From the NCBI GenBank assembly GCA_964057225.1, contig CAXKVF010000075.1, positions 310,001-374,000 on the forward strand: 64,000 nucleotides of DNA, in the 5' to 3' direction. A program made the position numbers and the translations under genes. This DNA comes from Auanema rhodensis (Eukaryota; Nematoda; Chromadorea; Rhabditida; Rhabditidae). The notes under the pieces are model-generated. The model had not been told where the DNA came from. It searched no databases and was given only the letters and a program-made list of their open reading frames with translations. Positions 1 through 8,600 of the stretch are shown here, in pieces. Positions within the stretch are counted from its first letter, which is position 1. Every line of letters starts with the position of its first letter.

Positions 1-172
1 TAAATTTCAAAGTCATGGTTACCATGCACCAATATCAATAAAAATTTGTTTTTAGACTAATATGGACATGGGGAATCTAATTTTGAGAACCGCATCTCTT
101 TATCTTTCACGTGAAGCGAGTTACATACCAAGTGCACATCACGTGTACATTTAATTAGCATAAATTAAAGTT
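1..172 (+). repeat. 176-bp satellite monomer, forward orientation, left flank of the LINE
   Basis: This is one nearly complete copy of the 176-bp satellite that fills the rest of the window; it lacks only the first four bases of the unit as phased on the CACGTA motif. It shows the usual landmarks: the CATGGT-T-ACCATG dyad, CACGTG at 108-113 and again at 140-145, and the TTTAATT/AATTAAA inverted repeat near its end. It carries the linked variants GCACC and GAGAACC seen in many left-arm monomers, so it belongs to the same array that resumes after the retrotransposon. Confidence 0.95.
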
Positions 173-202
173 TCATCACGTGTACATTTAATTAGCATAA
201 AT
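173..202 (+). repeat. Partial satellite monomer at the 5' LINE junction
   Basis: A 30-base fragment follows directly after the end of the preceding monomer. Bases 174-202 exactly repeat bases 137-165, so 29 bp of satellite are present twice, 37 bp apart. In an ordinary array the next 139 bp of a monomer should lie between them. The fragment is either a relic of an internal monomer deletion or a product of imprecise 5' joining during LINE insertion. Confidence 0.85.
177..202 (+). repeat. Target-site duplication, 5' copy (26 bp)
   Basis: These 26 bases, from CACGTGTAC to GCATAAAT, are identical to 4892-4917 on the other side of the LINE. Both copies are satellite sequence, and the 3' copy runs on into an uninterrupted monomer. 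Such direct repeats are the expected product of target-primed reverse transcription. Because the target is itself repetitive, the exact limits are uncertain by a few bases. Confidence 0.8.
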
Positions 203-304
203 CGTTGACCTAGTTTCCTCGTTGACCTAGTTTCCTCGTTGACCTAGTTTCCTCGTTGACCTAGTTTCCTCGTTGACCTAGTTTCCTCGTTGACCTAGTT
301 TCCT
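203..304 (+). repeat. Six exact 17-bp tandem repeats at the 5' end of the LINE
   Basis: The unit CGTTGACCTAGTTTCCT occurs six times in a row without a mismatch, starting at 203, 220, 237, 254, 271 and 288. It begins immediately after the target-site duplication and does not match the satellite. Its position at the 5' terminus recalls the promoter monomers of some LINEs, such as mouse L1. A promoter role here is inference only. The repeat could also come from template slippage as the reverse transcriptase finished the 5' end. Confidence 0.9.
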
Positions 305-504
305 GGCCACGGAAGGTGATCCCTGCTCTGCTCTGTTCGTTCCTGCCGTCTTCAGCCGTATCTGTCTGGATTTTATTCGTCGGATTGGTTTTTTTTCAAG
401 GTACGCTCACTTTTTCTCTCGTTCTTTTTTTCTCTTCTTTTTATTTATCTTCACTTTATTTATTTATTTTTTTTTTCTCTCACCTCTCTTTATATTGTTT
501 CATT
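305..504 (+). promoter_or_regulatory. LINE 5' UTR with long pyrimidine-rich tract
   Basis: Between the 17-bp repeats and the likely ORF1 start lies a 200-bp leader. The first part (about 305-400) is of mixed composition with GGCCACGGAAGG. The second part (about 389-490) is dominated by T and C runs. The reading frame stays open here from an ATG at 316, but the translation is a low-complexity run of Phe, Leu and Ser expected from T-rich DNA, so I treat it as untranslated. Full-length LINEs usually carry an internal promoter in this region; no specific promoter element was recognised. Confidence 0.55.
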
Positions 505-1578
505 ATGTCTTTTGTGACCAATGATTTTCTTACAAGTGCTCTCGAAACATTTTCCAAATCACTTGAATGCTCATTTGCTAAACTTTCAAGCGATATAAAA
601 AATGAGCTTAATTGTATGAAAATCAAAGTCAGTTCTCACGAGGCTCGCTTGAACCTTATCGAAACGGATTTCAAATCTCGTTTGGAAAAGTTAGAGCAGA
701 AGCTTGCCAGTTTTTCTCAACCATCTCCTCACTGTAATTCCGTTTCCATTGCATCATCTTCCCAATTAAATGTTGCATGCCAGCTACAAAAATTGAGATC
801 AGAGGAGACAAAATACTCTTACCGCAGTAACCGGGCTCTCTGGTTTCGCGTACCTTTGACTTCAGATGAATTTCCAAACGATCCACTTTCATTATTGAAA
901 CTCATCGTCAAGAAGTCCAATGATAGTACTTTGTCTTCTCTTATCGATAGCAACCAAATCACAATTGCACGCTCTACTCTCAAATCAAACTTTCCTGGTC
1001 CCTTAATTATTACTTGTCCCTCCATCGATTTACGAGACAGAACTATCGAGGTTATCAAAGCCAACAAATCTAAGTGCTTCATTACTCTTTCCAAAACATT
1101 CCTACGCCGCGACTACCTTCCTTTTGAAATTGAACTAGAAAAAAGTTTACGCGCCGAAGCTAAAATTAAAAATGAAAACAATCTTAAAAGCGTTTTTCTT
1201 GTACGCGATCTCAAACTGATAGAAGTATCTCGTAAACCGATCACCACCCTATCCCCTACCACTAACATCATAGCTACTAATTCCAACGGTCCAATTTCTA
1301 AAACTTCTTATAATACCCACAATTGTCCTGTTTCATTAACCACATTAGACGTTGTTTCTAGTCCTCCTTGTAAATCGGGCAGATCCAGTCGGTCTAAGGA
1401 AAGGCAAAAACCAGTCTCCAAGGATAAAATGCTTTCCATTAGTCCTAGAAGACGGAAAAATCCACCCCGTAATGCCAAGTCTAGTACCATTGAACCAACT
1501 GGACCTATTGCCAGATCTACAAGTAGCCCTCTAGCAACCTCTTTGTCTCTTACGCATGATAACCTGTCCTTTCGTTAA
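505..1578 (+). CDS. LINE ORF1 protein (coiled coil plus RNA-binding type domain)
   Basis: The 357-residue protein starts at ATG 505, the first Met after the T-rich leader. An in-frame ATG at 316 would add 63 mostly hydrophobic residues that look like translated 5' UTR. Residues 14-70 are rich in spaced Leu, Phe and Ile with Lys and Glu, and look like a coiled coil. Residues 110-245 form a mixed alpha/beta region that could be the RRM-like and C-terminal part typical of LINE ORF1 proteins; this match is by order and composition, not alignment. Residues 284-325 are a basic Ser/Arg/Lys tail with an SPRRRK stretch. No CCHC zinc knuckle is present. The expected role is to bind the element RNA as a multimer and assist reverse transcription. 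The last 23 bp overlap ORF2 in another frame. Confidence 0.82.
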   Translation: MSFVTNDFLTSALETFSKSLECSFAKLSSDIKNELNCMKIKVSSHEARLNLIETDFKSRLEKLEQKLASFSQPSPHCNSVSIASSSQLNVACQLQKLRSEETKYSYRSNRALWFRVPLTSDEFPNDPLSLLKLIVKKSNDSTLSSLIDSNQITIARSTLKSNFPGPLIITCPSIDLRDRTIEVIKANKSKCFITLSKTFLRRDYLPFEIELEKSLRAEAKIKNENNLKSVFLVRDLKLIEVSRKPITTLSPTTNIIATNSNGPISKTSYNTHNCPVSLTTLDVVSSPPCKSGRSSRSKERQKPVSKDKMLSISPRRRKNPPRNAKSSTIEPTGPIARSTSSPLATSLSLTHDNLSFR

Positions 1579-4390
1579 CAATGTTTCTGTCAATACCCAA
1601 TCTAGCTCATTAATCATTTCTAATCTTTCTGTTCACTGTTACAATGCCCGCTCTATTCTTAACAAATTACATCTACTCCCAATCGTTCTTTTGTCTGACT
1701 CCCCTGATATAGTTGCTATATCAGAAACCTGGCTTCATTCTCAGTTTAACACTGACCTATTACCACTGAGAGACACCTACAGTATCCTTAGAGCTGATAG
1801 ATGTACCTCTCGTGGAGGTGGTGTACTTCTTTTCATTAAAAAACACATTAACTTCCGTCTTGTCTCTTGTTCCTCTCATCTATCTTCTGTCCAATTTTTA
1901 AATATTGTAATAACTTCATTAAATGCTGTTTTCTCTATTTGCTACCGCTCTCCTTCATCAACTCACGCCGACTTTTCTGAATATCTTTCGGATATTGAGA
2001 GCCACATTGTCAATCGCTCTTTTTTTCTTACAGGTGATCTTAATTTTCCAAAAATAGACTGGGGTCGCAGCTCTTGTTTAAAACCCTCTCCATCAAGTAG
2101 AGCTCTTCTCCGTTTTCTCCATGACAATTGTGCTGAGCAGTTGGTCAGATTTCCCACTAGAGGCGAACATATTCTTGATTATATCATCACAAACCAAACC
2201 CACAGTGTCAACGGCATTTGTCGATCTAGTCCGTTAGGGACATCGGATCATTTTTCTCTCGTTTTTCTTATTTCGTTAGACTTTAAGGATTCCAGTTCAC
2301 ATAATGTCAATCATACTGAAAATTCACCGCCTTCATTGGAACCAGAGAACAATTTTCTCTTAGCTGACTATGAAATGATCAACAAACTACTAGCCAATAT
2401 GGATTTCTGTTCTGAACTTTCAGGTTTAACTCCACTACAATCATATTCTAAGTTTGTCGCTATTCTTCGTTCTGTAATATCTTCTTATGTTCCTAAAAAA
2501 CAACCTAAGAAAAACAAAAAGCTGGATCGTGAAATCAAAAAACTTCACAACCAAATTAAAAAGCTTAGTTGCTCTCTATACCCATCTGACGAAATCCGCC
2601 GTAAAAAACTCTGTGCTGCTCTCGATAGACTCACAAAACGCAAGTATGCATCAGAAGAAGAACGCATTGCTAATTCCAGAAATCCCAGACTTTTCCATCG
2701 CTTCTGTAGAGAACGGTTAGGTGGCAATTCATCGGACGTCCCAAACCTCACCATTAATCAACAAACAGTTTCTTCGGACGCTGACAAGGCCTCCGTTTTT
2801 TCCAACGTTTTCACTGTTAACCCTCTCTTTTTAACATCTCATCCTACTTATAGCTCTACTTCTACCAGTTCCGGCTCCTATATCGACTTTGTTGATATAT
2901 CACCTGAAATTGTATATAAAACACTCTATCATCTTCCACTTAGGGTATCTACATCTCCAGACGGTATTCCGTACTACTTTCTTAAACAATGTGCTGCTCC
3001 TCTAGCTAATCCATTAGCTTTCATTTTTCACAACCTTCTTGTTAGTTCAACCTGCCCTCCTGATTGGAAAGTGGCCTGGATCCGCCCTGTCTTCAAATCT
3101 GGTGTCACTAAAAATCCAGAAAACTATCGACCAATCTCTCTCACTTCTAGCCTCTCTAAAGTGTTTGAACGCCTTGTTCGCACTCCTCTTCTTACATTTG
3201 GCATATCTTCTGGCTCCATACCTAACTATCAACATGCTTTTCTTCCTAATAGGAATACTGTTTCTGCCATACTAGACAGTCACGTAAGTTGGAGATCTTC
3301 TCTCGACTGCAACGATACAGTTTTTGTTGCTTTCATTGACTTCTCAAAAGCATTCGATTTAATAAATCATGACGTCCTCTCACATAAACTCAACTCCATG
3401 GGTATCAAAGGTTCTCTTCACTCTTTTCTTACAAGTTTTATTTCTGGTAGATCCTTTTCTGTTCTTATCAAAAAAGCACTATCTCCATCTAAACCACTTA
3501 CTTGTGGAGTTCCTCAAGGCACTGTTCTCGGTCCTCTCCTATTCCTGTTTTATATCAACGACATCACATCAGAATTTCCCAGCGATGTCAATTCTGTTCT
3601 TTATGCTGATGATCTTAAAATTTACAGCAAAAATCCGGTTAGTTTGCAATGCGCTCTCAATCAGTTGGAAGTATGGTGTCAACAAAACGGTATGAGCGTT
3701 AACACCTCCAAATCAAAAATCATGGTGGTTCCAAGTAAAAAAAATTCTGAAGTCCAAAAATTTATGTTTGGTGACATTATTCTTACTAACGTTCAAAGCT
3801 ATAAAGACCTGGGTGTTCTAACCGAACACAATCTTATGTTTGATAAACATATTGATAAGATAACCAACGATGCAGCGAGAAAATGCCGCATAATTCTCAG
3901 ATGCTTTTATTCAAGATCACCAGTCTTGATGTTCAAACTTTTCTGCTGCTATATAAGACCTATACTTGAATATGCTTCTGTTATCTGGTCTCCGCAAGAT
4001 AATAGATGCAAAACACGCTTAGAAAACGTACAAAAAAAATTTTTGCGTGCTGTTTTCATGCGATCTGGTTTGAACTTAAAATACAAAGATCAACTCTCTT
4101 TCTTAGGGAGTGAAGAACTAGCTTTCAGAAGACAAATTTTTGATTTGCTTTTTTATTTCAAACAAATTAAATCAACTATTACAGATAATCTTTTTTCACT
4201 CAGAAACCACTCTCATAGTCTTAGACGGCATCCATGGACTATTGAATTTCCTAATCTAAGGAAAACTCAGTCCAGAAAAGGCATCGAATATCGAGCCATC
4301 AATACATGGAACTCAATTCCAAACAACATTGTTTGTCTAGAAAGAATCAGCAGCTTTCGAAAACATTTGAGTATTTTTCTTTTAGATTAA
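1556..4390 (+). CDS. LINE ORF2 protein: endonuclease and reverse transcriptase
   Basis: This 944-residue protein should nick target DNA and prime reverse transcription of the element RNA there. Residues 23-240 form an exonuclease-endonuclease-phosphatase type domain with N30 (YNAR), E57 (SETW), D161 and N163 (GDLNFP), D208 (LDYI) and S230-D231-H232. A Lys-rich linker lies at 313-363. The reverse transcriptase follows: WIRPVFKSG (508-516), NYRPISLTS (523-531), FIDFSKAFD with D595, GVPQGTVLGP (651-660) and the catalytic YADD (683-686). Past the RT, RPILEYASVIW (801-811) is typical of CR1/Jockey-like elements. No RNase H domain is seen. All catalytic residues are present with no stop or frameshift. 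ATG 1556 is the only plausible start, since an in-frame stop lies at 1532-1534; it sits 20 bp before the ORF1 stop, in the +1 frame. Confidence 0.95.
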   Translation: MITCPFVNNVSVNTQSSSLIISNLSVHCYNARSILNKLHLLPIVLLSDSPDIVAISETWLHSQFNTDLLPLRDTYSILRADRCTSRGGGVLLFIKKHINFRLVSCSSHLSSVQFLNIVITSLNAVFSICYRSPSSTHADFSEYLSDIESHIVNRSFFLTGDLNFPKIDWGRSSCLKPSPSSRALLRFLHDNCAEQLVRFPTRGEHILDYIITNQTHSVNGICRSSPLGTSDHFSLVFLISLDFKDSSSHNVNHTENSPPSLEPENNFLLADYEMINKLLANMDFCSELSGLTPLQSYSKFVAILRSVISSYVPKKQPKKNKKLDREIKKLHNQIKKLSCSLYPSDEIRRKKLCAALDRLTKRKYASEEERIANSRNPRLFHRFCRERLGGNSSDVPNLTINQQTVSSDADKASVFSNVFTVNPLFLTSHPTYSSTSTSSGSYIDFVDISPEIVYKTLYHLPLRVSTSPDGIPYYFLKQCAAPLANPLAFIFHNLLVSSTCPPDWKVAWIRPVFKSGVTKNPENYRPISLTSSLSKVFERLVRTPLLTFGISSGSIPNYQHAFLPNRNTVSAILDSHVSWRSSLDCNDTVFVAFIDFSKAFDLINHDVLSHKLNSMGIKGSLHSFLTSFISGRSFSVLIKKALSPSKPLTCGVPQGTVLGPLLFLFYINDITSEFPSDVNSVLYADDLKIYSKNPVSLQCALNQLEVWCQQNGMSVNTSKSKIMVVPSKKNSEVQKFMFGDIILTNVQSYKDLGVLTEHNLMFDKHIDKITNDAARKCRIILRCFYSRSPVLMFKLFCCYIRPILEYASVIWSPQDNRCKTRLENVQKKFLRAVFMRSGLNLKYKDQLSFLGSEELAFRRQIFDLLFYFKQIKSTITDNLFSLRNHSHSLRRHPWTIEFPNLRKTQSRKGIEYRAINTWNSIPNNIVCLERISSFRKHLSIFLLD

Positions 4391-4651
4391 TATTAATATT
4401 AATCATGTTTATTTCAATTGTTTCTTTTACTTGCTCTGTACTATTTGGGTAATTGCACCTCTTCTATTATCTTCGTCTATGTGTCATTTGATCAATTATC
4501 CTCTTTACCCATACTTTTTTTTCACTGTTACTTCACCATTGAATCTTATGGGCATTAGCCATACGGATCGGGTGCTAGTTACCTCTGACTTCCAGAACGG
4601 GCTTGACTTATTTCTAAGTTCCACCGCACCTGGTTAGCTTTTAAAGAGAGG

Positions 4652-4668
4652 TCAGTTTCTCAAACTGA
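4652..4668 (+). other. Perfect 7-bp stem, 3-nt loop hairpin in the LINE 3' UTR
   Basis: TCAGTTT and AAACTGA pair fully around the loop CTC. Reverse transcriptases of some LINEs (for example the eel L2-type element UnaL2) recognise a 3' stem-loop in their RNA. This hairpin lies about 220 nt from the end, farther than in that example, so a recognition role is only a suggestion. Confidence 0.45.
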
Positions 4669-4877
4669 ACAAACCCCTGCTTAAAAAAGAGACGTTGACA
4701 TATACGATGCATATGCGGATAGGTATGATGAGCTAACTGCAACCCTAACACTCTTTTTCTAACTATACTTCACTGATATTTGTAATTTTTTATGTTATTA
4801 TCTTTATGTTCATATTGTATGGAACTAATGCATATCTTTTCGTACTATACTTAACGTTAAAACCTGTAATACTGAAC

Positions 4878-4883
4878 AATAAA
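4878..4883 (+). terminator. Candidate polyadenylation signal AATAAA of the LINE
   Basis: AATAAA lies 8 bp before the element's 3' junction. The position suits 3' end formation of the element RNA at or just past its terminus. With no A-tail copied into the genome, its use cannot be confirmed from the sequence. Confidence 0.4.
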
Positions 4884-4891
4884 CGTCCGAA

Positions 4892-4917
4892 CACGTGTAC
4901 ATTTAATTAGCATAAAT
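4892..4917 (+). repeat. Target-site duplication, 3' copy (26 bp)
   Basis: Identical to 177-202. It starts at CACGTGTAC directly after the LINE terminus and continues without a break into normal satellite (TAAAGTTCACG). This places the second nick, which sets the right edge of the duplication, in the AT-rich tail of the monomer after GCATAAAT. Confidence 0.8.
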
Positions 4918-4924
4918 TAAAGTT

Positions 4925-5100
4925 CACGTAAATTTCAAAGTCATGGTTACCATGAACCAATATCAATAAAAATTTGTTTTTAGACTAATATGGACATGGG
5001 GAATCTAATTTTGAAAACCGCATTTCTTTATCTTTCACGTGAAGCGAGTTACATACCAAGTGCACATCACGTGTACATTTAATTAGCATAAATTAAAGTT
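4925..5100 (+). repeat. Reference satellite monomer (first complete unit after the LINE)
   Basis: Use this unit to phase the array. From its first base the landmarks are CACGTA at 0, the CATGGT-T-ACCATG dyad at 17-29, CACGTG inside the palindrome TTCACGTGAA at 111, a GTGCAC palindrome near 137, a second CACGTG at 143, and the inverted repeat TTTAATT-N6-AATTAAA near 153-172. Composition is AT-rich. No CENP-B box, hammerhead core or long ORF is present. Confidence 0.9.
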
Positions 5101-5628
5101 CACGTAAAATTCAAAGTCATGGTTACCATGAACCAATATCAATAAAAATTTGTTTTTAGACTAATATGGACATGGGGAATCTAATTTTGAAAACCGCATC
5201 TCTTTATCTTTCACGTGAAGCGAGTTACATACCAAGTGCACATCACGTGTACATTTAATTAGCATTAATTAAAGTTCACGTAAATTTCAAAGTCATGGTT
5301 ACCATGAACCAATATCAATAAAAATTTGTTTTTAGACTAATATGGACATGGGGAATCTACTTTTGAAAACCGCATCTCTTTATCTTTCACGTGAAGCGAG
5401 TTACATACCAAGTGCACATCACGTGTACATTTAATTAGCATAAATTAAAGTTCACGTAAAATTCAAAGTCATGGTTACCATGAACCAATATCAATAAAAA
5501 TTTGTTTTTAGACTAATATGGACATGGGGAATCTAATTTTGAAAACCGCATCTCTTTATCTTTCACGTGAAGCGAGTTACATACCAAGTGCACATCACGT
5601 GTACATTTAATTAGCATAAATTAAAGTT

Positions 5629-8600
5629 CACGTATATTTCAAAGTCATGGTTACCATGAACTAATATCAATAAAAATTTGTTTTTAGACTAATATGGACA
5701 TGGGGAATCTAATTTTGAAAACCGCATCTCTTTATCTTTCACGTGAAGCGAGTTACATACCAAGTGCACATCACGTGTACATTTAATTAGCATAAATTAA
5801 AGTTCACGTAAATTTCAAAGTCATGGTTACCATGAAGCAATATCAATAAAAATTTGTTTTTAGACTAATATGGACATGGGGAATCTAATTTTGAAAACCG
5901 CATCTCTTTATCTTTCACGTGAAGCGAGTTACATACCAAGTGCACATCACGTGTACATTTAATTAGCATAAATTAAAGTTCACGTAAATTTCAAAGTCAT
6001 GGTTACCATGCACCAATATCAATAAAAATTTGTTTTTAGACTAATATGGACATGGGGAATCTAATTTTGAGAACCGCATCTCTTTATCTTTCACGTGAAG
6101 CGAGTTACATACCAAGTGCACATCACGTGTACATTTAATTAGCATAAATTAAAGTTCACGTAAATTTCAAAGTCATGGTTACCATGAAGCAATATCAATA
6201 AAAATTTGTTTTTAGACTAATATGGACATGGGGAATCTAATTTTGAAAACCGCATCTCTTTATCTTTCACGTGAAGCGAGTTACATACCAAGTGCACATC
6301 ACGTGTACATTTAATTAGCATAAATTAAAGTTCACGTAAAATTCAAAGTCATGGTTACCATGAACCAATATCAATAAAAATTTGTTTTTAGACTAATATG
6401 GACATGGGGAATCTAATTTTGAAAACCGCATCTCTTTATCTTTCACGTGAAGCGAGTTACATACCAAGTGCACATCACGTGTACATTTAATTAGCATAAA
6501 TTAAAGTTCACGTAAATTTCAAAGTCATGGTTACCATGCACCAATATCAATAAAAATTTGTTTTTAGACTAATATGGACATGGGAAATCTAATTTTGAGA
6601 ACCGCATCTCTTTATCTTTCACGTGAAGCGAGTTACATACCAAGTGCACATCACGTGTACATTTAATTAGCATAAATTAAAGTTCACGTAAATTTCAAAG
6701 TCATGGTTACCATGAAGCAATATCAATAAAAATTTGTTTTTAGACTAATATGGACATGGGGAATCTAATTTTGAAAACCGCATCTCTTCATCTTTCACGT
6801 GAAGCGAGTTACATACCAAGTGCACATCACGTGTACATTTAATTAGCATAAATTAAAGTTCACGTAAATTTCAAAGTCATGGTTACCATGAACCAATATC
6901 AATAAAAATTTGTTTTTAGACTAATATGGACATGGGGAATCTAATTTTGAAAACCGCATCTCTTTATCTTTCACGTGAAGCGAGTTACATACCAAGTGCA
7001 CATCACGTGTACATTTAATTAGCATAAATTAAAGTTCACGTAAATTTCAAAGTCATGGTTACCATGCACCAATATCAATAAAAATTTGTTTTTAGACTAA
7101 TATGGACATGGGGAATCTAATTTTGAAAACCGCATCTCTTTATCTTTCACGTGAAGCAAGTTACATACCAAGTGCACATCACGTGTACATTTAATTAGCA
7201 TAAATTAAAGTTCACGTAAATTTCAAAGTCATGGTTACCATGAACCAATATCAATAAAAATTTGTTTTCAGACTAATATGGACATGGGGAATCTAATTTT
7301 GAAAACCGCATTTCTTTATCTTTCACGTGAAGCGAGTTACATACCAAGTGCACATCACGTGTACATTTAATTAGCATAAATTAAAGTTCACGTATATTTC
7401 AAAGTCATGGTTACCATGAACTAATATCAATAAAAATTTGTTTTTAGACTAATATGGACATGGGGAATCTAATTTTGAAAACCGCATCTCTTTATCTTTC
7501 ACGTGAAGCGAGTTACATACCAAGTGCACATCACGTGTACATTTAATTAGCATAAATTAAAGTTCACGTAAATTTCAAAGTCATGGTTACCATGAAGCAA
7601 TATCAATAAAAATTTGTTTTTAGACTAATATGGACATGGGGAATCTAATTTTGAAAACCGCATCTCTTTATCTTTCACGTGAAGCGAGTTACATACCAAG
7701 TGCACATCACGTGTACATTTAATTAGCATAAATTAAAGTTCACGTAAATTTCAAAGTCATGGTTACCATGCACCAATATCAATAAAAATTTGTTTTTAGA
7801 CTAATATGGACATGGGGAATCTAATTTTGAGAACCGCATCTCTTTATCTTTCACGTGAAGCGAGTTACATACCAAGTGCACATCACGTGTACATTTAATT
7901 AGCATAAATTAAAGTTCACGTAAATTTCAAAGTCATGGTTACCATGAAGCAATATCAATAAAAATTTGTTTTTAGACTAATATGGACATGGGGAATCTAA
8001 TTTTGAAAACCGCATCTCTTTATCTTTCACGTGAAGCGAGTTACATACCAAGTGCACATCACGTGTACATTTAATTAGCATAAATTAAAGTTCACGTAAA
8101 ATTCAAAGTCATGGTTACCATGAACCAATATCAATAAAAATTTGTTTTTAGACTAATATGGACATGGGGAATCTAATTTTGAAAACCGCATCTCTTTATC
8201 TTTCACGTGAAGCGAGTTACATACCAAGTGCACATCACGTGTACATTTAATTAGCATAAATTAAAGTTCACGTAAATTTCAAAGTCATGGTTACCATGCA
8301 CCAATATCAATAAAAATTTGTTTTTAGACTAATATGGACATGGGAAATCTAATTTTGAGAACCGCATCTCTTTATCTTTCACGTGAAGCGAGTTACATAC
8401 CAAGTGCACATCACGTGTACATTTAATTAGCATAAATTAAAGTTCACGTAAATTTCAAAGTCATGGTTACCATGAAGCAATATCAATAAAAATTTGTTTT
8501 TAGACTAATATGGACATGGGGAATCTAATTTTGAAAACCGCATCTCTTCATCTTTCACGTGAAGCGAGTTACATACCAAGTGCACATCACGTGTACATTT

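Larger units (their letters stand above)
203..4891 (+). mobile_element. Full-length non-LTR retrotransposon (LINE), CR1/Jockey-superfamily type
   Basis: This 4,689-bp element is inserted in the satellite on the + strand and flanked by a 26-bp target-site duplication. In order it has a 17-bp x 6 tandem repeat, a pyrimidine-rich 5' UTR, ORF1, an overlapping ORF2 with apurinic-type endonuclease and reverse transcriptase, and a 3' UTR of about 500 bp ending in an AATAAA-containing tail without poly(A). No LTRs, integrase, RNase H or gag/protease motifs are visible. The domain order, the FIDFSKAFD, GVPQGTVLGP and YADD motifs, and the C-terminal RPILEYASVIW motif fit the CR1/Jockey/L2 group; the exact clade would need a tree. 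Both ORFs are intact, which suggests recent insertion. It is the only non-satellite insertion in the window. Confidence 0.93.
4391..4891 (+). other. LINE 3' UTR
   Basis: About 500 bp follow the ORF2 stop up to the 3' target-site duplication. I see no conserved coding potential; a 68-codon frame at 4431-4637 has no recognisable features. The region holds a perfect short hairpin at 4652-4668 and an AATAAA at 4878-4883 very close to the terminus. There is no poly(A) tail or obvious terminal microsatellite, which is common for CR1-like elements and unlike L1. Confidence 0.8.

Noticed and set aside
316-504. N-terminal 63-codon extension of ORF1 starting at ATG 316
   Set aside because: It is a translation of a T/C-rich leader, giving low-complexity Phe/Leu/Ser. 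The Met at 505 begins sequence with normal coiled-coil composition. Not fully excluded.
671-3695. Several 60-108 codon frames inside ORF1 and ORF2 on both strands
   Set aside because: They overlap the well-supported LINE ORFs in other frames and show no domain or motif of their own.
4431-4637. 68-codon frame in the LINE 3' UTR
   Set aside because: Short, T-rich, without recognisable motif, and lying past the ORF2 stop where a 3' UTR is expected.
4925-5100. Hammerhead ribozyme in the satellite, as known from some invertebrate satellites
   Set aside because: Neither strand of the monomer shows the conserved CTGATGA core with a matching GAAA; the ACTGATA variants are rare and lack the rest.
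4925-5100. CENP-B box in the monomer
   Set aside because: No match to the TTCG....A..CGGG core pattern on either strand.
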